Source of the DNA: Micromonospora cremea
GTDB taxonomy: Bacteria; Actinomycetota; Actinomycetes; Mycobacteriales; Micromonosporaceae
Direction: 5' to 3'
NCBI RefSeq assembly: GCF_900143515.1
Contig: NZ_FSQT01000001.1
Location: 2,666,001 to 2,730,000 of the forward strand
Length of the DNA stretch: 64,000 bases
Below the pieces are notes generated by a model. That model saw only the letters and a list, made by a program, of their open reading frames with translations. It was not told the origin of the DNA and did not search any database. The position numbers were made by a program, and so were the translations under genes. Shown piece by piece: positions 50,407-59,210 of this stretch. The stretch's first letter is position 1, and the number at the start of each line of letters is the position of its first letter.

Positions 50407-51021
50407 CTAGTTCCCGGCGGGTACCTGGTCCTTGACCTCGTCGTAGCCGACCTTGGCGGGTGGCGAGGTCGGCGAGTAGATCACGCGGATCACGCCCGTC
50501 GGGAACGCCTCCGTCGCCGTCATCTTCAGGTGGTATGGCGCGTCCCCCTCGTCGAACAGCTTGCGGCCCTTACGCGCGGCAACCGGATGCACCAGCAAGC
50601 GCAGCTCATCGACCAGCCCTGCCGCGAGGAGCTGCTGCACCACGGAGATCGACCCGGGGATGAGGATGCCTCTGCTGCCGGCATCGGCCTTGAGCGAGGT
50701 GACGGCATCGAGGAGATCGCCCTGCATCAGCTCCGAGTTGCGCCAGGAGAACTCCAGCGGCTGGCGCGAGACGACCACCTTGCGCACGTCGCCGAGTTGC
50801 TTGGCGAACGGGGCGTCCTCCCCACCCGCGGCCTCACGCTCGGGCCATGCTCCGGCGAAGCTGTCGTAGGTCTCGCGGCCGATGAGCAGCACGTCAGCGG
50901 TGTCATAGTCCTCGCCGACGGCGCGACCCATGTTGTCGTCGAAGTACGGGAAGTGCCAATCCGGGTCGATCTCGACCACACCGTCGGCGGAGATGAACAG
51001 CGTGGAGATGACCTTTGCCAT
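50407..51021 (-). CDS. Dihydrofolate reductase-fold protein, RibD C-terminal family
   Basis: A 204-residue protein of the RibD_C/DHFR-like group: KVISTLFISADGVVE as first strand, DVLLIGRETYDSFAGAWPE with the family GRxTYD motif, and SISVVQQLLAAGLVDELRLLVHPVAARKGRKLFDEG. Members reduce pyrimidine-type substrates or are of unknown function; they are very common in actinomycetes and often stand alone. GGGAG precedes the ATG at 51021. No riboflavin genes adjoin. Confidence 0.9.
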   Translation of the reverse strand: MAKVISTLFISADGVVEIDPDWHFPYFDDNMGRAVGEDYDTADVLLIGRETYDSFAGAWPEREAAGGEDAPFAKQLGDVRKVVVSRQPLEFSWRNSELMQGDLLDAVTSLKADAGSRGILIPGSISVVQQLLAAGLVDELRLLVHPVAARKGRKLFDEGDAPYHLKMTATEAFPTGVIRVIYSPTSPPAKVGYDEVKDQVPAGN

Positions 51022-51150
51022 CGGGGTGCTCCCTTCGTGTCAGGTGATGTCGGTAGGTAGACCGGCGCATCATCCCAAACTCATCGGCCAGCCACAGGTC
51101 CTTGCCGACGGAGAGTTCGGCATGTCGAGCTCGCGGTAGGTTGCACAGTC

Positions 51151-51861
51151 ATGGCCGCGAACGCCGACGTCCGTCACGAACTCGCCAGCCTCGCCGACCC
51201 ACGTCGGGCGGAGGGGTCGAGCCGGTTTCTGCAGATGATGCCGGGCGGGTACGGCGAGGGCGACCGGGCCATCGGGGTCTCCGTGCCGGATCAGCGCAGG
51301 GTGGCCGCCCGGTACTGGCGTGGCCTCTCCCTGGCCGAGACAGCGGAGCTGCTGAGCAGCAGCGTGCACGAGGAGAGGCTGACGTCGCTGTTCATCCTGG
51401 TGCGAAAGTTCGCCAAGGGAGACGAGGAGGAGCGGGGCCGGATCTTCCGCCTCATCCTGGCCAACACCGGCCGCATCAACAACTGGGACCTGGTGGACTC
51501 GTCCGCGCCGTACATCGTCGGCCCCTGGCTGATCGACAAGGACCGGAGCATCCTGGATCGGTTGGCCGAGTCGAGCCTGGTGTGGGACCGGCGCATCGCC
51601 ATCATGGCGACCTTCGCCTTCATCAGGGCCGGTGACTTCCATTGGACCTTCCGGCTCAGTGAACGGCTCCTGCGCGACCCGCACGACCTGGTCCAGAAGG
51701 CGGTTGGCTGGATGCTGCGCGAGGTGGGCAACCGGGACAGAGCGGCGGAGGAGGAGTTTCTGGCCCGGCGTTACCGGGCCATGCCACGGATCATGCTGCG
51801 ATACGCGATCGAGAAGTTCGAACCGCAGCGACGTAGGGAGTACCTGACCGGCGTGCTGTAG
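51151..51861 (+). CDS. AlkD-like DNA alkylation repair protein
   Basis: A 236-residue HEAT-repeat-like DNA glycosylase family protein. It contains GVSVPDQRRVAARYWRGLSLAET near the N-terminus, the aromatic/acidic segment NNWDLVDSSAPYIVGPWL (AlkD active-site Trp and Asp region), WDRRIAIMATFAFI and HDLVQKAVGWMLREVGNRD. AlkD excises cationic alkylated bases without base flipping. The length is normal. The start ATG at 51151 has only a weak ribosome site. Confidence 0.9.
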   Translation: MAANADVRHELASLADPRRAEGSSRFLQMMPGGYGEGDRAIGVSVPDQRRVAARYWRGLSLAETAELLSSSVHEERLTSLFILVRKFAKGDEEERGRIFRLILANTGRINNWDLVDSSAPYIVGPWLIDKDRSILDRLAESSLVWDRRIAIMATFAFIRAGDFHWTFRLSERLLRDPHDLVQKAVGWMLREVGNRDRAAEEEFLARRYRAMPRIMLRYAIEKFEPQRRREYLTGVL

Positions 51862-51962
51862 ACGGGAAGAGCGGACGCAGCTCGACGGCCGGGTACGACG
51901 CTGGGCGCGGGGCGGGTGGGTGTAATTTCTAGGCTTTACCCAGCTCGACCCACTGCTCAGGA

Positions 51963-53471
51963 GTGTTCTTGAAGATCCTCGACGAAGTGTCGCGCACGCT
52001 GAACGAATACCTGCTGCTGCCGAACCTGACCACCGCGGACTGCACCCCGGACACGGTCGATCTGAGCGTGCCTCTTGTGCGGCACCGACTCGACGAGCAA
52101 CCGGCCATCCGCGTCGCCACCCCGCTGACCAGCGCCATCATGAGCGCCGTCTCCTCACCCCGGCTGGCGATCGCCCTGGCCCAGTGCGGCGGACTGAGCT
52201 TCATCCATCAGAACCAGCCGGTCGAGGCGCAAGCGGCCATGGTGACAGCGGTCAAGCGGCACAAGGCCGGTTTCCGCTTCTCGGACATCAACATCAAACC
52301 GTCCGCGACACTGGGCGAGGTTGCCACCCTGTTGGAGTCCGCGGAACGCGACGTCGCTGTCGTCACCGACGACGGCAGTCCACACGGGCTGTTCGTCGGC
52401 CTCATCTCGACCGATGATTTCCACCCCCGCCGGCACGACCTCGGCGACTCCGTCGAGTCGCGCATGCGGCGGGCCGCAGACCTGGTCACCGCCCCTCCGA
52501 CGGTGTCCCTGTCCGAGGCCAACACGCTGATCTGGGACCACCGCCTCGACGTAATACCCGTCGTCGACGACGAGGGCCTGCTGCACTCCATCGTGCTTCG
52601 CCGCGACTACGAGCTGCACAAGCAGTTCCGCAACGAGTCGATCGACACCGACAAGCGGTTCCGGGTCGGCGCCGGCGTCAACACCCACGACTACCGCGAA
52701 CGCATCCCCGCGCTGGTCGACGCGGGCGCCGACCTGCTGTGCATCGACTCATCCGACGGCTACTCGGTCTGGCAGGCCGACACCCTCAAATTCGTCCGGC
52801 ACACCTACGGCGACGACGTCCGTATCGGCGCGGGCAACGTCGTCGACGGACGCGCTTTTCGTTACCTCGCCGACGCTGGCGCGGATTTCGTCAAGGTCGG
52901 GATCGGCGGCGGCTCGATCTGCATCACCCGCGACCAGAAGGGCATCGGTCGCGGGCAGGCATCGGCTTTGATCGACGTCGTCGAAGCCCGCGACGCCTAC
53001 CTGCGCGAGACCGGCGTCTACGTGCCGCTGTGCTGCGACGGTGGCCTCCTGACCGATTCCCACATGGCTGTCGCGCTCGCCCTCGGCGCAGACTTCGTGA
53101 TGCTCGGCCGTTACTTCGCCCGCTTCGACGAGAGTCCGGCGCCGCTCGTCCGAGTCGGCGGTCAGTTCTTCAAGGAGTACTGGGGCGAAGGCTCAAACCG
53201 CGCCCGGAACGTCACCCGCTACGAGCACGGCGGCGGGAACGAACTCGCCTTCGAAGAAGGTGTCGACGGCTACGTGCCGTACGCGGGCAGCCTCTACGAC
53301 AACGTCGACACCACGATCGCCAAGCTGAAGGCAACGATGATCAGCTGCGGTGCGACCAACCTGCCGCAATTTCACGAGAACGCCGTGCTGGTGCCCGTGT
53401 CGCAGCAGAGCTTCCTGCAGAACACCGCAGAGATCCAGCTCCGCGACCGGCCGAGCGACACCGGCCGCTAG
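51963..53471 (+). CDS. IMP dehydrogenase-like protein with CBS pair
   Basis: A 502-residue IMPDH/GMP reductase family protein. The catalytic loop [17 protein letters not shown] has the nucleophilic Cys, differing by one Gly from the usual Gx[20 protein letters not shown] and [31 protein letters not shown] bind IMP, and a CBS pair is inserted at about residues 95-215. It would oxidise IMP to XMP in GTP synthesis, but sequence variations and the solitary context suggest a second, divergent copy. GTG 51963 and TTG 51969 both follow AGGA; the latter has better spacing. Confidence 0.85.
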   Translation: MFLKILDEVSRTLNEYLLLPNLTTADCTPDTVDLSVPLVRHRLDEQPAIRVATPLTSAIMSAVSSPRLAIALAQCGGLSFIHQNQPVEAQAAMVTAVKRHKAGFRFSDINIKPSATLGEVATLLESAERDVAVVTDDGSPHGLFVGLISTDDFHPRRHDLGDSVESRMRRAADLVTAPPTVSLSEANTLIWDHRLDVIPVVDDEGLLHSIVLRRDYELHKQFRNESIDTDKRFRVGAGVNTHDYRERIPALVDAGADLLCIDSSDGYSVWQADTLKFVRHTYGDDVRIGAGNVVDGRAFRYLADAGADFVKVGIGGGSICITRDQKGIGRGQASALIDVVEARDAYLRETGVYVPLCCDGGLLTDSHMAVALALGADFVMLGRYFARFDESPAPLVRVGGQFFKEYWGEGSNRARNVTRYEHGGGNELAFEEGVDGYVPYAGSLYDNVDTTIAKLKATMISCGATNLPQFHENAVLVPVSQQSFLQNTAEIQLRDRPSDTGR

Positions 53472-53483
53472 AGCAACCTCCGC

Positions 53484-53520
53484 GACCACCGGGGCGCTCA
53501 CGTGAGCGCCCCGGGTGGTC
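53484..53520 (+). terminator. Strong intrinsic-type terminator hairpin
   Basis: An 18-bp stem with one bulged base (arms 53484-53501 and 53502-53520) lies 13 bases after the IMPDH-like stop. It is the most stable hairpin I noticed in the window. Just beyond it, a 30-codon minus-strand end (53562-53655, PLTEPTYGVLAISVLLLVA) may be a remnant of another membrane protein. Confidence 0.75.
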
Positions 53521-53657
53521 CCACTCCCCCGCCGCTCTCTGGCCGATGCCGGCACACGCGGTTACGCGACGAGCAGGAGCACGCTGATCGCCAGCACGCC
53601 GTAGGTGGGCTCGGTCAGTGGGACGTGAACGTCGGTGGACGGCACGAAGCCCGCGCG

Positions 53658-54155
53658 CTAATCGCTCAGGAGCTGCTCGCGCAGGATGTCTGCGTGCCCG
53701 CAGTGCTGAGCGATCTCGCGCAGCATGTGGAGGTACACCCAGCGCAGCGGGAGCGGGCCGCGCCGGTTGCCGTTCAGAATGTCGTCCAGTCCGAGGGACG
53801 ACGTCGCGCGGCGTGACGCTTCGCATGCCTCGGCGTGTGCTCGCCGGACAACAGCGATGGTGTCGCCGTCATCGAGGATGAACGACTCGTCCGGCGTCGC
53901 GGGGATGCCGATCTCGGCGCGCGACCGGCATGTGACAGCTTCGTCGAACCAGACCTTCTCGACGAAGGTCGCGTGCTTCACCAGGCCCAGCAGCGTGGTC
54001 CGGGACGGCACCAAGGACCGGCGCGCCTGCTCCTCGGTCAGCCCGTCCAAGCAGTCATTGAGCGCGCGGCGGTGCTCATCCAGAAACGCCTCGAACTGGG
54101 CCTTGGCCGGCTGGTCGATCACGTCTTCGGCGAAGGTCGTCGGGAGGGACACCAT
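53658..54155 (-). CDS. DinB superfamily protein (DUF664 type)
   Basis: A 165-residue four-helix-bundle protein of the DinB/YfiT superfamily: LDEHRRALNDCLDGLTEEQARRSLVPSRTTLLGLVKHATFVEKVWF at the front and LRWVYLHMLREIAQHCGHADILREQL at the end. The three His (VKHAT, YLHML region and QHCGHAD) are the usual metal ligands. Members include mycothiol-dependent enzymes, fitting actinobacteria; the substrate is unknown. ATG 54155 is used. The upstream frame is open but not protein-like. Confidence 0.88.
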   Translation of the reverse strand: MVSLPTTFAEDVIDQPAKAQFEAFLDEHRRALNDCLDGLTEEQARRSLVPSRTTLLGLVKHATFVEKVWFDEAVTCRSRAEIGIPATPDESFILDDGDTIAVVRRAHAEACEASRRATSSLGLDDILNGNRRGPLPLRWVYLHMLREIAQHCGHADILREQLLSD

Positions 54156-54260
54156 GGGCGAAGCATCCCAAGACTCGTCCCCCAGGAGCAACCAGCGTTC
54201 CGGCAGACCTCGCGGAGCTGAGCAGTCGTGTCCCCGCCCGCCCGAAACGCGACGTCCTAG

Positions 54261-54719
54261 GTGGAGGTCAGCGATCTGGATCGCCGGGAGCTGGCCGAGC
54301 TTCGACGGGGAGAGCCCTGGTTCCCGGCGGCCTTCGTTGCCTTCGAACGCATCTGGTCGGGCCAGCCCACCGCCGCCGACTGGGAGGCGATCACACCGTT
54401 CACCCACGGCCGGTGGGACGCCGACCGCCGGGCCCGGGTCGCAGGGGAGGCGGGGCAGCGCAACGACGACGCAGCGGCCGTCTACTACTCGGCCGGAGCC
54501 GTCGACCCGGAGACTGTCAGGTCCGCCCTCGGTCACCTTCAGGCGCCGGTCTTGCTGCTCGCCTGCGAGTACGACGTCGGGCTCCCGCCGAAGCGCGCAG
54601 CCGAGTACGCCGGCCTGTTCCCGCGGGCCGAGTTGGCGGTGCAGCCGGGCGCCGGGCACTATCCGTGGCTCGACGATCCGGAGTGGTTCGTGGAGACGAT
54701 GGCCGGATTCCTGCGTTGA
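54261..54719 (+). pseudogene. 5'-truncated alpha/beta hydrolase
   Basis: The frame keeps the cap and C-terminal half of an alpha/beta hydrolase of the proline-iminopeptidase-like type: VSDLDRRELAELRRGEPWFPAAFVAFERI, LQAPVLLLACEYDVGLPPKRAAEY (catalytic Asp) and PGAGHYPWLDDPEWFVETMAGFL (catalytic His). The first half, with the oxyanion loop and the GxSxG nucleophile, is missing, so it cannot be catalytic. GTG 54261 has no ribosome site. Its broken end faces the DinB gene. Confidence 0.8.
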
Positions 54720-54724
54720 GCGGT

Positions 54725-54758
54725 GACGGCCGCGGCGCCCAGGAGCGCCGCGGCCGTC
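54725..54758. terminator. Bidirectional terminator hairpin
   Basis: A perfect 14-bp stem (54725-54738 with 54745-54758, six-base loop) lies between the hydrolase fragment and the convergent M14 peptidase gene. Confidence 0.7.
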
Positions 54759-54776
54759 CCTACCTGCCGTGATTCG

Positions 54777-57209
54777 TCAGCTGGTCGGCAGGACCGCCTG
54801 GCCGTTGCGGTAGTTCTTGCCGCTGCCGTCCGGGGTGTAGTTGTTCTCGACGTTGCCGGCCGAGTCGACCGAGAACCAGTTGATCCGGGTGCCGGCCGGG
54901 ATCGTCAGGGTCTCCCCACCCTCGCGGATGCCCGCCGAGCCGTAGAGCGTCGACGAGTACGTCGGCGTAGCGCCGTCGAGGGTGTAGAAGACCGAGGCGG
55001 GCTCGGAGACGCCGAAGGTCACGTTCACCATGCCCGGTGTCGAGCTGGGGGCGACCGTGAGGGTGCTCTCCGGGCGGGTCCGGTCCTTGGCGAAGTCCCG
55101 GGCCACCCGCATCAGCTCGACCAGGCCGTTGGAGAACTCCATCGCCTCGGAGTGCGCCTCCTCCCAGTCCGGTTGGAAGGACGTGCCGACCTCGAAGTTC
55201 CAGGCGTAGATGCCGTACTTGTACCAGAGCATGTCGCCGGAGTTGCCCGCCGCCGAGTAGAGCACGTCGGAGATCGGGCCCGTGCGGGCCGGGGTGACCG
55301 CCATGTTCCGGTGCTGCTTGATGGCGGTCAGGATCCGCGAGGACGCGCCCCAGAAGGCCGACTCCTCGGCCAGCGTCGGCCGCGGCGCCGAGGTCCGGTC
55401 CGGCAGGGCGTACGCGCCCGGCGACCACATGAAGTAGTTCCCGGAGGAGTGCAGGTTCATCGAAAACTTGATGTTGGGGCGGGCAGCCAGCCAGTCGACA
55501 TTGCGGTTCTCCGGCTCGGAGAGCTCGCTCGGCCCGGCGTAGGTGCCGCTGGTGCAGCTGCTCGACGCGCCCGAGTACCCGTCGAAGAGGCTGTACTCGG
55601 TGTAGTTGCGGTTGTTGTCAACGCCCCACGAGTCCCGGCCGAGGAAGTCCGCGGCCCCGGTCGACGGGCAGTGGTTGGTCATGTTCTTGCGCTGCGAGTT
55701 GAAGTCGTAGAAGGAGTAGTGGCCGCCGTCCGGGTTGACCGACGGAGCGATCCAGATATCCAGGTTGTTCAGCAGCTGCTTGGTCTGCCCGTCGTGCGCG
55801 TAGTTGCGCAGCAACCGCTCGGCGGTCTCGACGGCGACCAGCGGCGGCACCCACTCCCGCGCGTGCTCCTGCGCGTAGGCGAGCACCCCCGGCTTCGAAC
55901 CGTCCCTAACCTTGCCGATCCGGATCGCATACACCGGTTGCGGATCGCGGGAGACGGAGGCCGGCGCACTCAGGTCGTCGGTGAGCGCGGTCCGCGCCGC
56001 CGGCGCGACCACGCCGTTGCCCGGGCTGCCGCGATAGGTGTACGCCTTGACCAGCGACCCGGCCGCGGCGTTGAGCGCCGCGACGACCTCGGCGGCGGTG
56101 CTGGTCACCGCGCCCGCGCCGTCGGTACCGAGGGCCACCCGGATGGCCTTACCGCTCACGGTCACCGCCAGCGCCGCGTTGCCGGCGCCCGGGTTCACCA
56201 GCTCCACCGAGATGTCGTTGCCACCCTGGTGCCCCCAGGCCAGGGAGTCCACCGCGACCCGGCTGGCGTTGGCGCTGCCGAGGACGGCCTGGGCGTGCCG
56301 CCGGTAGCCGTTGGTCTTGTACGGCAGCTCGACGATCTCGGCCAGGTTGGGGAACTCGGCGGCGAGCTGGTGGATCCGGGCGTACAGCTCGGTCGGGGTG
56401 AGGTAGCTGGTGACGAAGTCCTTCTGGTAGCCCGGTCCCTCCGGGCTGGTCTCCGGGGTGGGCAGCCACTCCTGCACCTTGACCTCGGCCACGTCCCCGG
56501 TGGGGCTGGTGATCCGGATACGGTCCGGCCGGCTGGTCACCGCCGAGGCGCCACGATGGTAGAGGTAGACGCCGGCGTCGACGAAGCGGGAGATGGTCTG
56601 CGTGCCGCCGGAGCCGATCGCGGTGCCCGGCCCACTGTCCCGCTCGACGGTGAGCGTGTTGCTGGCCGTCTGGCCCTGCGCCCACTTCGCCTCGACAGAG
56701 AGGACCTGGCTGGCACCGGAGGTGTAGTAGTCCGCGCGGATGATCTTGATGTCGGAGACGTCCGGAGCGGTCGGGTCGGCTGCGGCGGCGGCGAACTCCC
56801 GGTTCTCGGCGAGGTGCGCGGCGATGGTCGACTCGCGCTCCTCGACGCGGGCCCGGGCGTCCTCGGGGCGATGCAGCACGTCGCCGAGGGTGAAGCCGGC
56901 CGCGGTCAGTCGGGCGGCTTCGCTCGGCGTGATCACCGCGTGCGCGACCACGCCGTTCTCCGAGCGTTCGACATGGTGGTCGAGGTCCACTCCGGTGGCG
57001 ACCAGCGCGTCCAGCTCCGCGGTGCCGGCGAGCAGCACCTCCACGACGTTCGCCGGCTCACCGGCGACCGGGCCGGAATCGGCCGGTGCGGCGGCGTCCG
57101 GCGCGGTCGCCGAGGCCGGGCTGACCAGCAGCACGATGGCCATGGCGGCGGCCAGCGCCGCCGGGACCGGAAGGCGGCGTCGCCACCGCGCGGGTAGGGA
57201 TTTCGGCAT
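54777..57209 (-). CDS. Secreted M14 zinc carboxypeptidase
   Basis: An 810-residue exported metallopeptidase. The signal peptide is ARWRRRLPVPAALAAAMAIVLLVSPASA (about residues 7-34). A long propeptide and a beta-rich inserted domain precede the catalytic M14 domain (about 330-700). Zinc ligands are in AQEHAREWV (HxxE, near residue 445) and MNLHSSGNYF; the catalytic Glu is in NFEVGTSFQPDWEEA. WGVDNNRNY is the substrate-binding Asn-Arg. A chitobiase/FN3-like domain (VSEPASVFYTLDGATPTYS) ends the protein. It would degrade peptides outside the cell. The start is ATG 57209. Confidence 0.92.
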   Translation of the reverse strand: MPKSLPARWRRRLPVPAALAAAMAIVLLVSPASATAPDAAAPADSGPVAGEPANVVEVLLAGTAELDALVATGVDLDHHVERSENGVVAHAVITPSEAARLTAAGFTLGDVLHRPEDARARVEERESTIAAHLAENREFAAAAADPTAPDVSDIKIIRADYYTSGASQVLSVEAKWAQGQTASNTLTVERDSGPGTAIGSGGTQTISRFVDAGVYLYHRGASAVTSRPDRIRITSPTGDVAEVKVQEWLPTPETSPEGPGYQKDFVTSYLTPTELYARIHQLAAEFPNLAEIVELPYKTNGYRRHAQAVLGSANASRVAVDSLAWGHQGGNDISVELVNPGAGNAALAVTVSGKAIRVALGTDGAGAVTSTAAEVVAALNAAAGSLVKAYTYRGSPGNGVVAPAARTALTDDLSAPASVSRDPQPVYAIRIGKVRDGSKPGVLAYAQEHAREWVPPLVAVETAERLLRNYAHDGQTKQLLNNLDIWIAPSVNPDGGHYSFYDFNSQRKNMTNHCPSTGAADFLGRDSWGVDNNRNYTEYSLFDGYSGASSSCTSGTYAGPSELSEPENRNVDWLAARPNIKFSMNLHSSGNYFMWSPGAYALPDRTSAPRPTLAEESAFWGASSRILTAIKQHRNMAVTPARTGPISDVLYSAAGNSGDMLWYKYGIYAWNFEVGTSFQPDWEEAHSEAMEFSNGLVELMRVARDFAKDRTRPESTLTVAPSSTPGMVNVTFGVSEPASVFYTLDGATPTYSSTLYGSAGIREGGETLTIPAGTRINWFSVDSAGNVENNYTPDGSGKNYRNGQAVLPTS

Positions 57210-57457
57210 GGTGATGTCTGCCCTTCTGGCTACTCGGCCTGATGGCCGTAGGAGATGGCCGAGGGGCACGCCCGGGGTACGCGGCTCCATCCGTTGGGTC
57301 GCGCGCGGTCGTTGCGGCAACCGAGCGCGCGACGCGGTGAGAAAGGGAAGGTGACGTCGTCCGGCTCCGTCGCCTCGACGTGACCCGCATCGCCGAATTG
57401 CGGGGCGTCGAGCGATGGTGACGGAGGCTCTCCGGTGACAGTTGGTGGACTGAGGCA

Positions 57458-57487
57458 ATCCTCAGCTGTCACAGCGTGAGCTGTCAA
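57458..57487 (-). promoter_or_regulatory. Possible promoter of the M14 peptidase gene with repeated AGCTGTCA
   Basis: On the minus strand TTGACA (57487-57482) and GAGGAT (57463-57458) are spaced by 18 bases. AGCTGTCA is repeated at 57464-57471 and 57479-57486, and CAATCCTC at 57456-57463 and 57485-57492. The -10 element is weak. The 57210-57622 interval holds no gene I can support. Confidence 0.35.
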
Positions 57488-57622
57488 TCCTCTGCTGGGC
57501 CCGTTGACTTTCGGGGCGGTAGTCCTCACCGAACACGCCGATGAGGTGGGGTAGGTGGGGCAGGTCCCGCGCCAAGCCTTCCTGAGCCTAGAAGGCGTCG
57601 ACGGACCGCCTGCTGTCTCCGG

Positions 57623-57886
57623 TCAGGTCACCGCGGAGCGGACGCCGAGGCCGATGAGGACGGCGCCGGTGAGCCGGTCGAGGGTACGGCGCACGCGTGG
57701 GGTGCGCAGCGGCCGTGCGGCTGCGCCGGTGACCGCGGTCCAGCCGGCCAGCCAGAAGGTGTGCAGCAGGGCGTGTGCGGTGGCGAGCACCAACATGGGG
57801 ACCAGCACCGGCCCGGACGGGTGGAGGAACTGCGGGGCGAGGGTGAGGTAGACGGCGGCGGCCTTGGGATTGAGCACGTCCGACAC
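57623..57886 (-). pseudogene. C-terminal fragment of a LysE-family exporter
   Basis: Eighty-seven codons read LNPKAAAVYLTLAPQFLHP, then VLVPMLVLATAHALLHTFWLAGW and LDRLTGAVLIGLGVRSAV. NPK at the start of a helix, PQF and the final G-x-L-I-x-L-G-x-R are signatures of LysE/RhtB amino-acid exporters. The first half of the protein is gone; upstream sequence switches at about 57.89 kb to a plus-strand nuclease fragment. Confidence 0.8.
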
Positions 57887-57898
57887 GGCCCGGACATC

Positions 57899-58240
57899 CC
57901 AGCCCTCATTCCTCAGGTGTATCTGCACTACGACCCCTACGCCAGGTCCGAGCGGGGAGCGGCCGGAGCGGTCTTGGCCCGTCAGCGCATGGACTTTCTG
58001 CTGCTGCTGCCCAACCGGGGCCGGATTGTCATCGAATGCGACGGGATCCAGCACTACGCCGATGACCTCCCACGCGCCGACTCTCGCCGGTACGCCGAGA
58101 TGGTCGCCGAGGATCGGGCGCTGCGGCTGCGGGGTTACGAGGTCTACCGCTTCGGCGGGTACGAGTTGACCGAGGGCCCCGAGTCCGAGGCGCTGCTGGA
58201 CACGTTCTTCGACCAGTTGGCCAGCAGGCACACCACGTGA
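57899..58240 (+). pseudogene. C-terminal fragment of a PD-(D/E)XK-like nuclease domain protein
   Basis: From PALIPQVYLHYDPYARSERG the frame reads RQRMDFLLLLPNRGRIVIECDGIQHYAD, then RYAEMVAEDRALRLRGYEVYRFGGYEL. The D-(x)n-ExD core followed by a GxQHY segment and the Y-E-V-Y-R-F strand resemble Vsr/DUF559-type restriction-endonuclease folds. The N-terminal part and start codon are absent. It shares its broken end with the LysE fragment on the other strand. It may come from a defence or mobile-element protein. Confidence 0.65.
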
Positions 58241-58436
58241 CGCTGTCGTGGACCGGTTAGCACGCTGACCTGCTCCGGGTGGACCGGGCGCATGACTTCC
58301 CGTGAAGGGCTCTCGCAGGGCCCATTTGGCGGGACCTGTCTGCCCTCGCCCGCGAGGTTGGTCTACCACCCGGCGGCGATGAGCGCTGCGCGGCGAGAAC
58401 CATGGTCGAGCTAGCAGAACATGGCCGGCCTACCGG

Positions 58437-58856
58437 TCAGCTGAGGTGATCACGCGGGGCGCTGCTATTGGCGGCGCCGTCTGACGCGATGAGCACCTTC
58501 CGTCCAGTAACAGTGCCGGCGGCGAAGTCGCCGCGCGGGTACCCGCTGATCCAGATGGCGCGGTGCTCGCCCATGCTGGCGTGCCACTGCTGCTTCCAGT
58601 GCCCGCGCACCCAGTGACCACGGACGGGAGCGCCGGCGCGGGCGGCGCGGGCGGCGTCGAGCTCCTCCTGGGCGTGTTCGGGCCGGCGCAGATGCACCCG
58701 TCGGATCAGCGGATCCGGGCGACCGGCGCGCTGGGCGGCCTGGCCGGTGGCCTTCGACCCGGGTGTGGTCTCGTCGCGGACGAGCGGAGTGCGGCACAGC
58801 GCCGCGAAGGTCTGCAGTGTGCCAACCGCCACCGCGTTGGCCAGGGTCGTAGATAC
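58437..58856 (-). pseudogene. Probable C-terminal fragment of a protein seen in actinobacterial accessory DNA
   Basis: About 139 codons read TTLANAVAVGTLQTFAALC, then RRVHLRRPEHAQEELDAARAARAG, VRGHWVRGHWKQQWHASMGEHRAIWISGYPRGDF and a short tail. The RGHW-xx-QWH-x(5)-H-x-xxWI pattern is one I associate with uncharacterised proteins of actinobacterial accessory or plasmid regions; this is memory, not a search. The frame stays open upstream to 59012 but loses protein character near 58.86 kb and has no ribosome site there. Confidence 0.45.
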
Positions 58857-59148
58857 TGTCTGACGCGGCCGCCAGCCAGTATCACCACCCGATGTTCGTG
58901 TGGAACAGCAGCAAGGCACACCGCTCCCCGGTAGCGCCGGCCGGGCGGGACGGCTGCGGCCGTAGCGTCCAGGGCCTACTCCAGAATGAAGATCGTTGGG
59001 CGTGAGGATCATCTGAGAGTCGGCTTGGAGCGATCAAGGCCCGGAGCCGGCCGAGGTGAAACCGCACTGGCGACGGACCCCTGCCCGGTGGTCATATTCG
59101 GTCAGCCAGGCCGGTACCTGGCACCCGGCAGGTTTCCTCGCAGACCGA
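58857..59148. other. Region without a recognisable gene
   Basis: About 290 bases between the fragment above and the M36 terminator. No coding frame with known motif, promoter or repeat was identified. Confidence 0.4.
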
Positions 59149-59186
59149 CCGGAGGGAGCGTTCCGCTTCCGGAACGCCCCCTCCGG
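59149..59186 (-). terminator. Terminator hairpin of the M36 peptidase gene
   Basis: A 17-bp stem with one mismatch and a CTTC loop (arms 59149-59165 and 59170-59186) lies 25 bases beyond the M36 stop. The tetraloop and stability fit an intrinsic terminator. Confidence 0.7.
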
Positions 59187-59210
59187 CTCACCTGATACCG
59201 CTGCTACGGC

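Noticed and set aside
54723..57197. An 824-codon open frame on the plus strand opposite the M14 peptidase gene
   Set aside because: It mirrors the third-position GC bias of the real gene, is rich in Arg/Gly/Val with no domain, and has no ribosome site.
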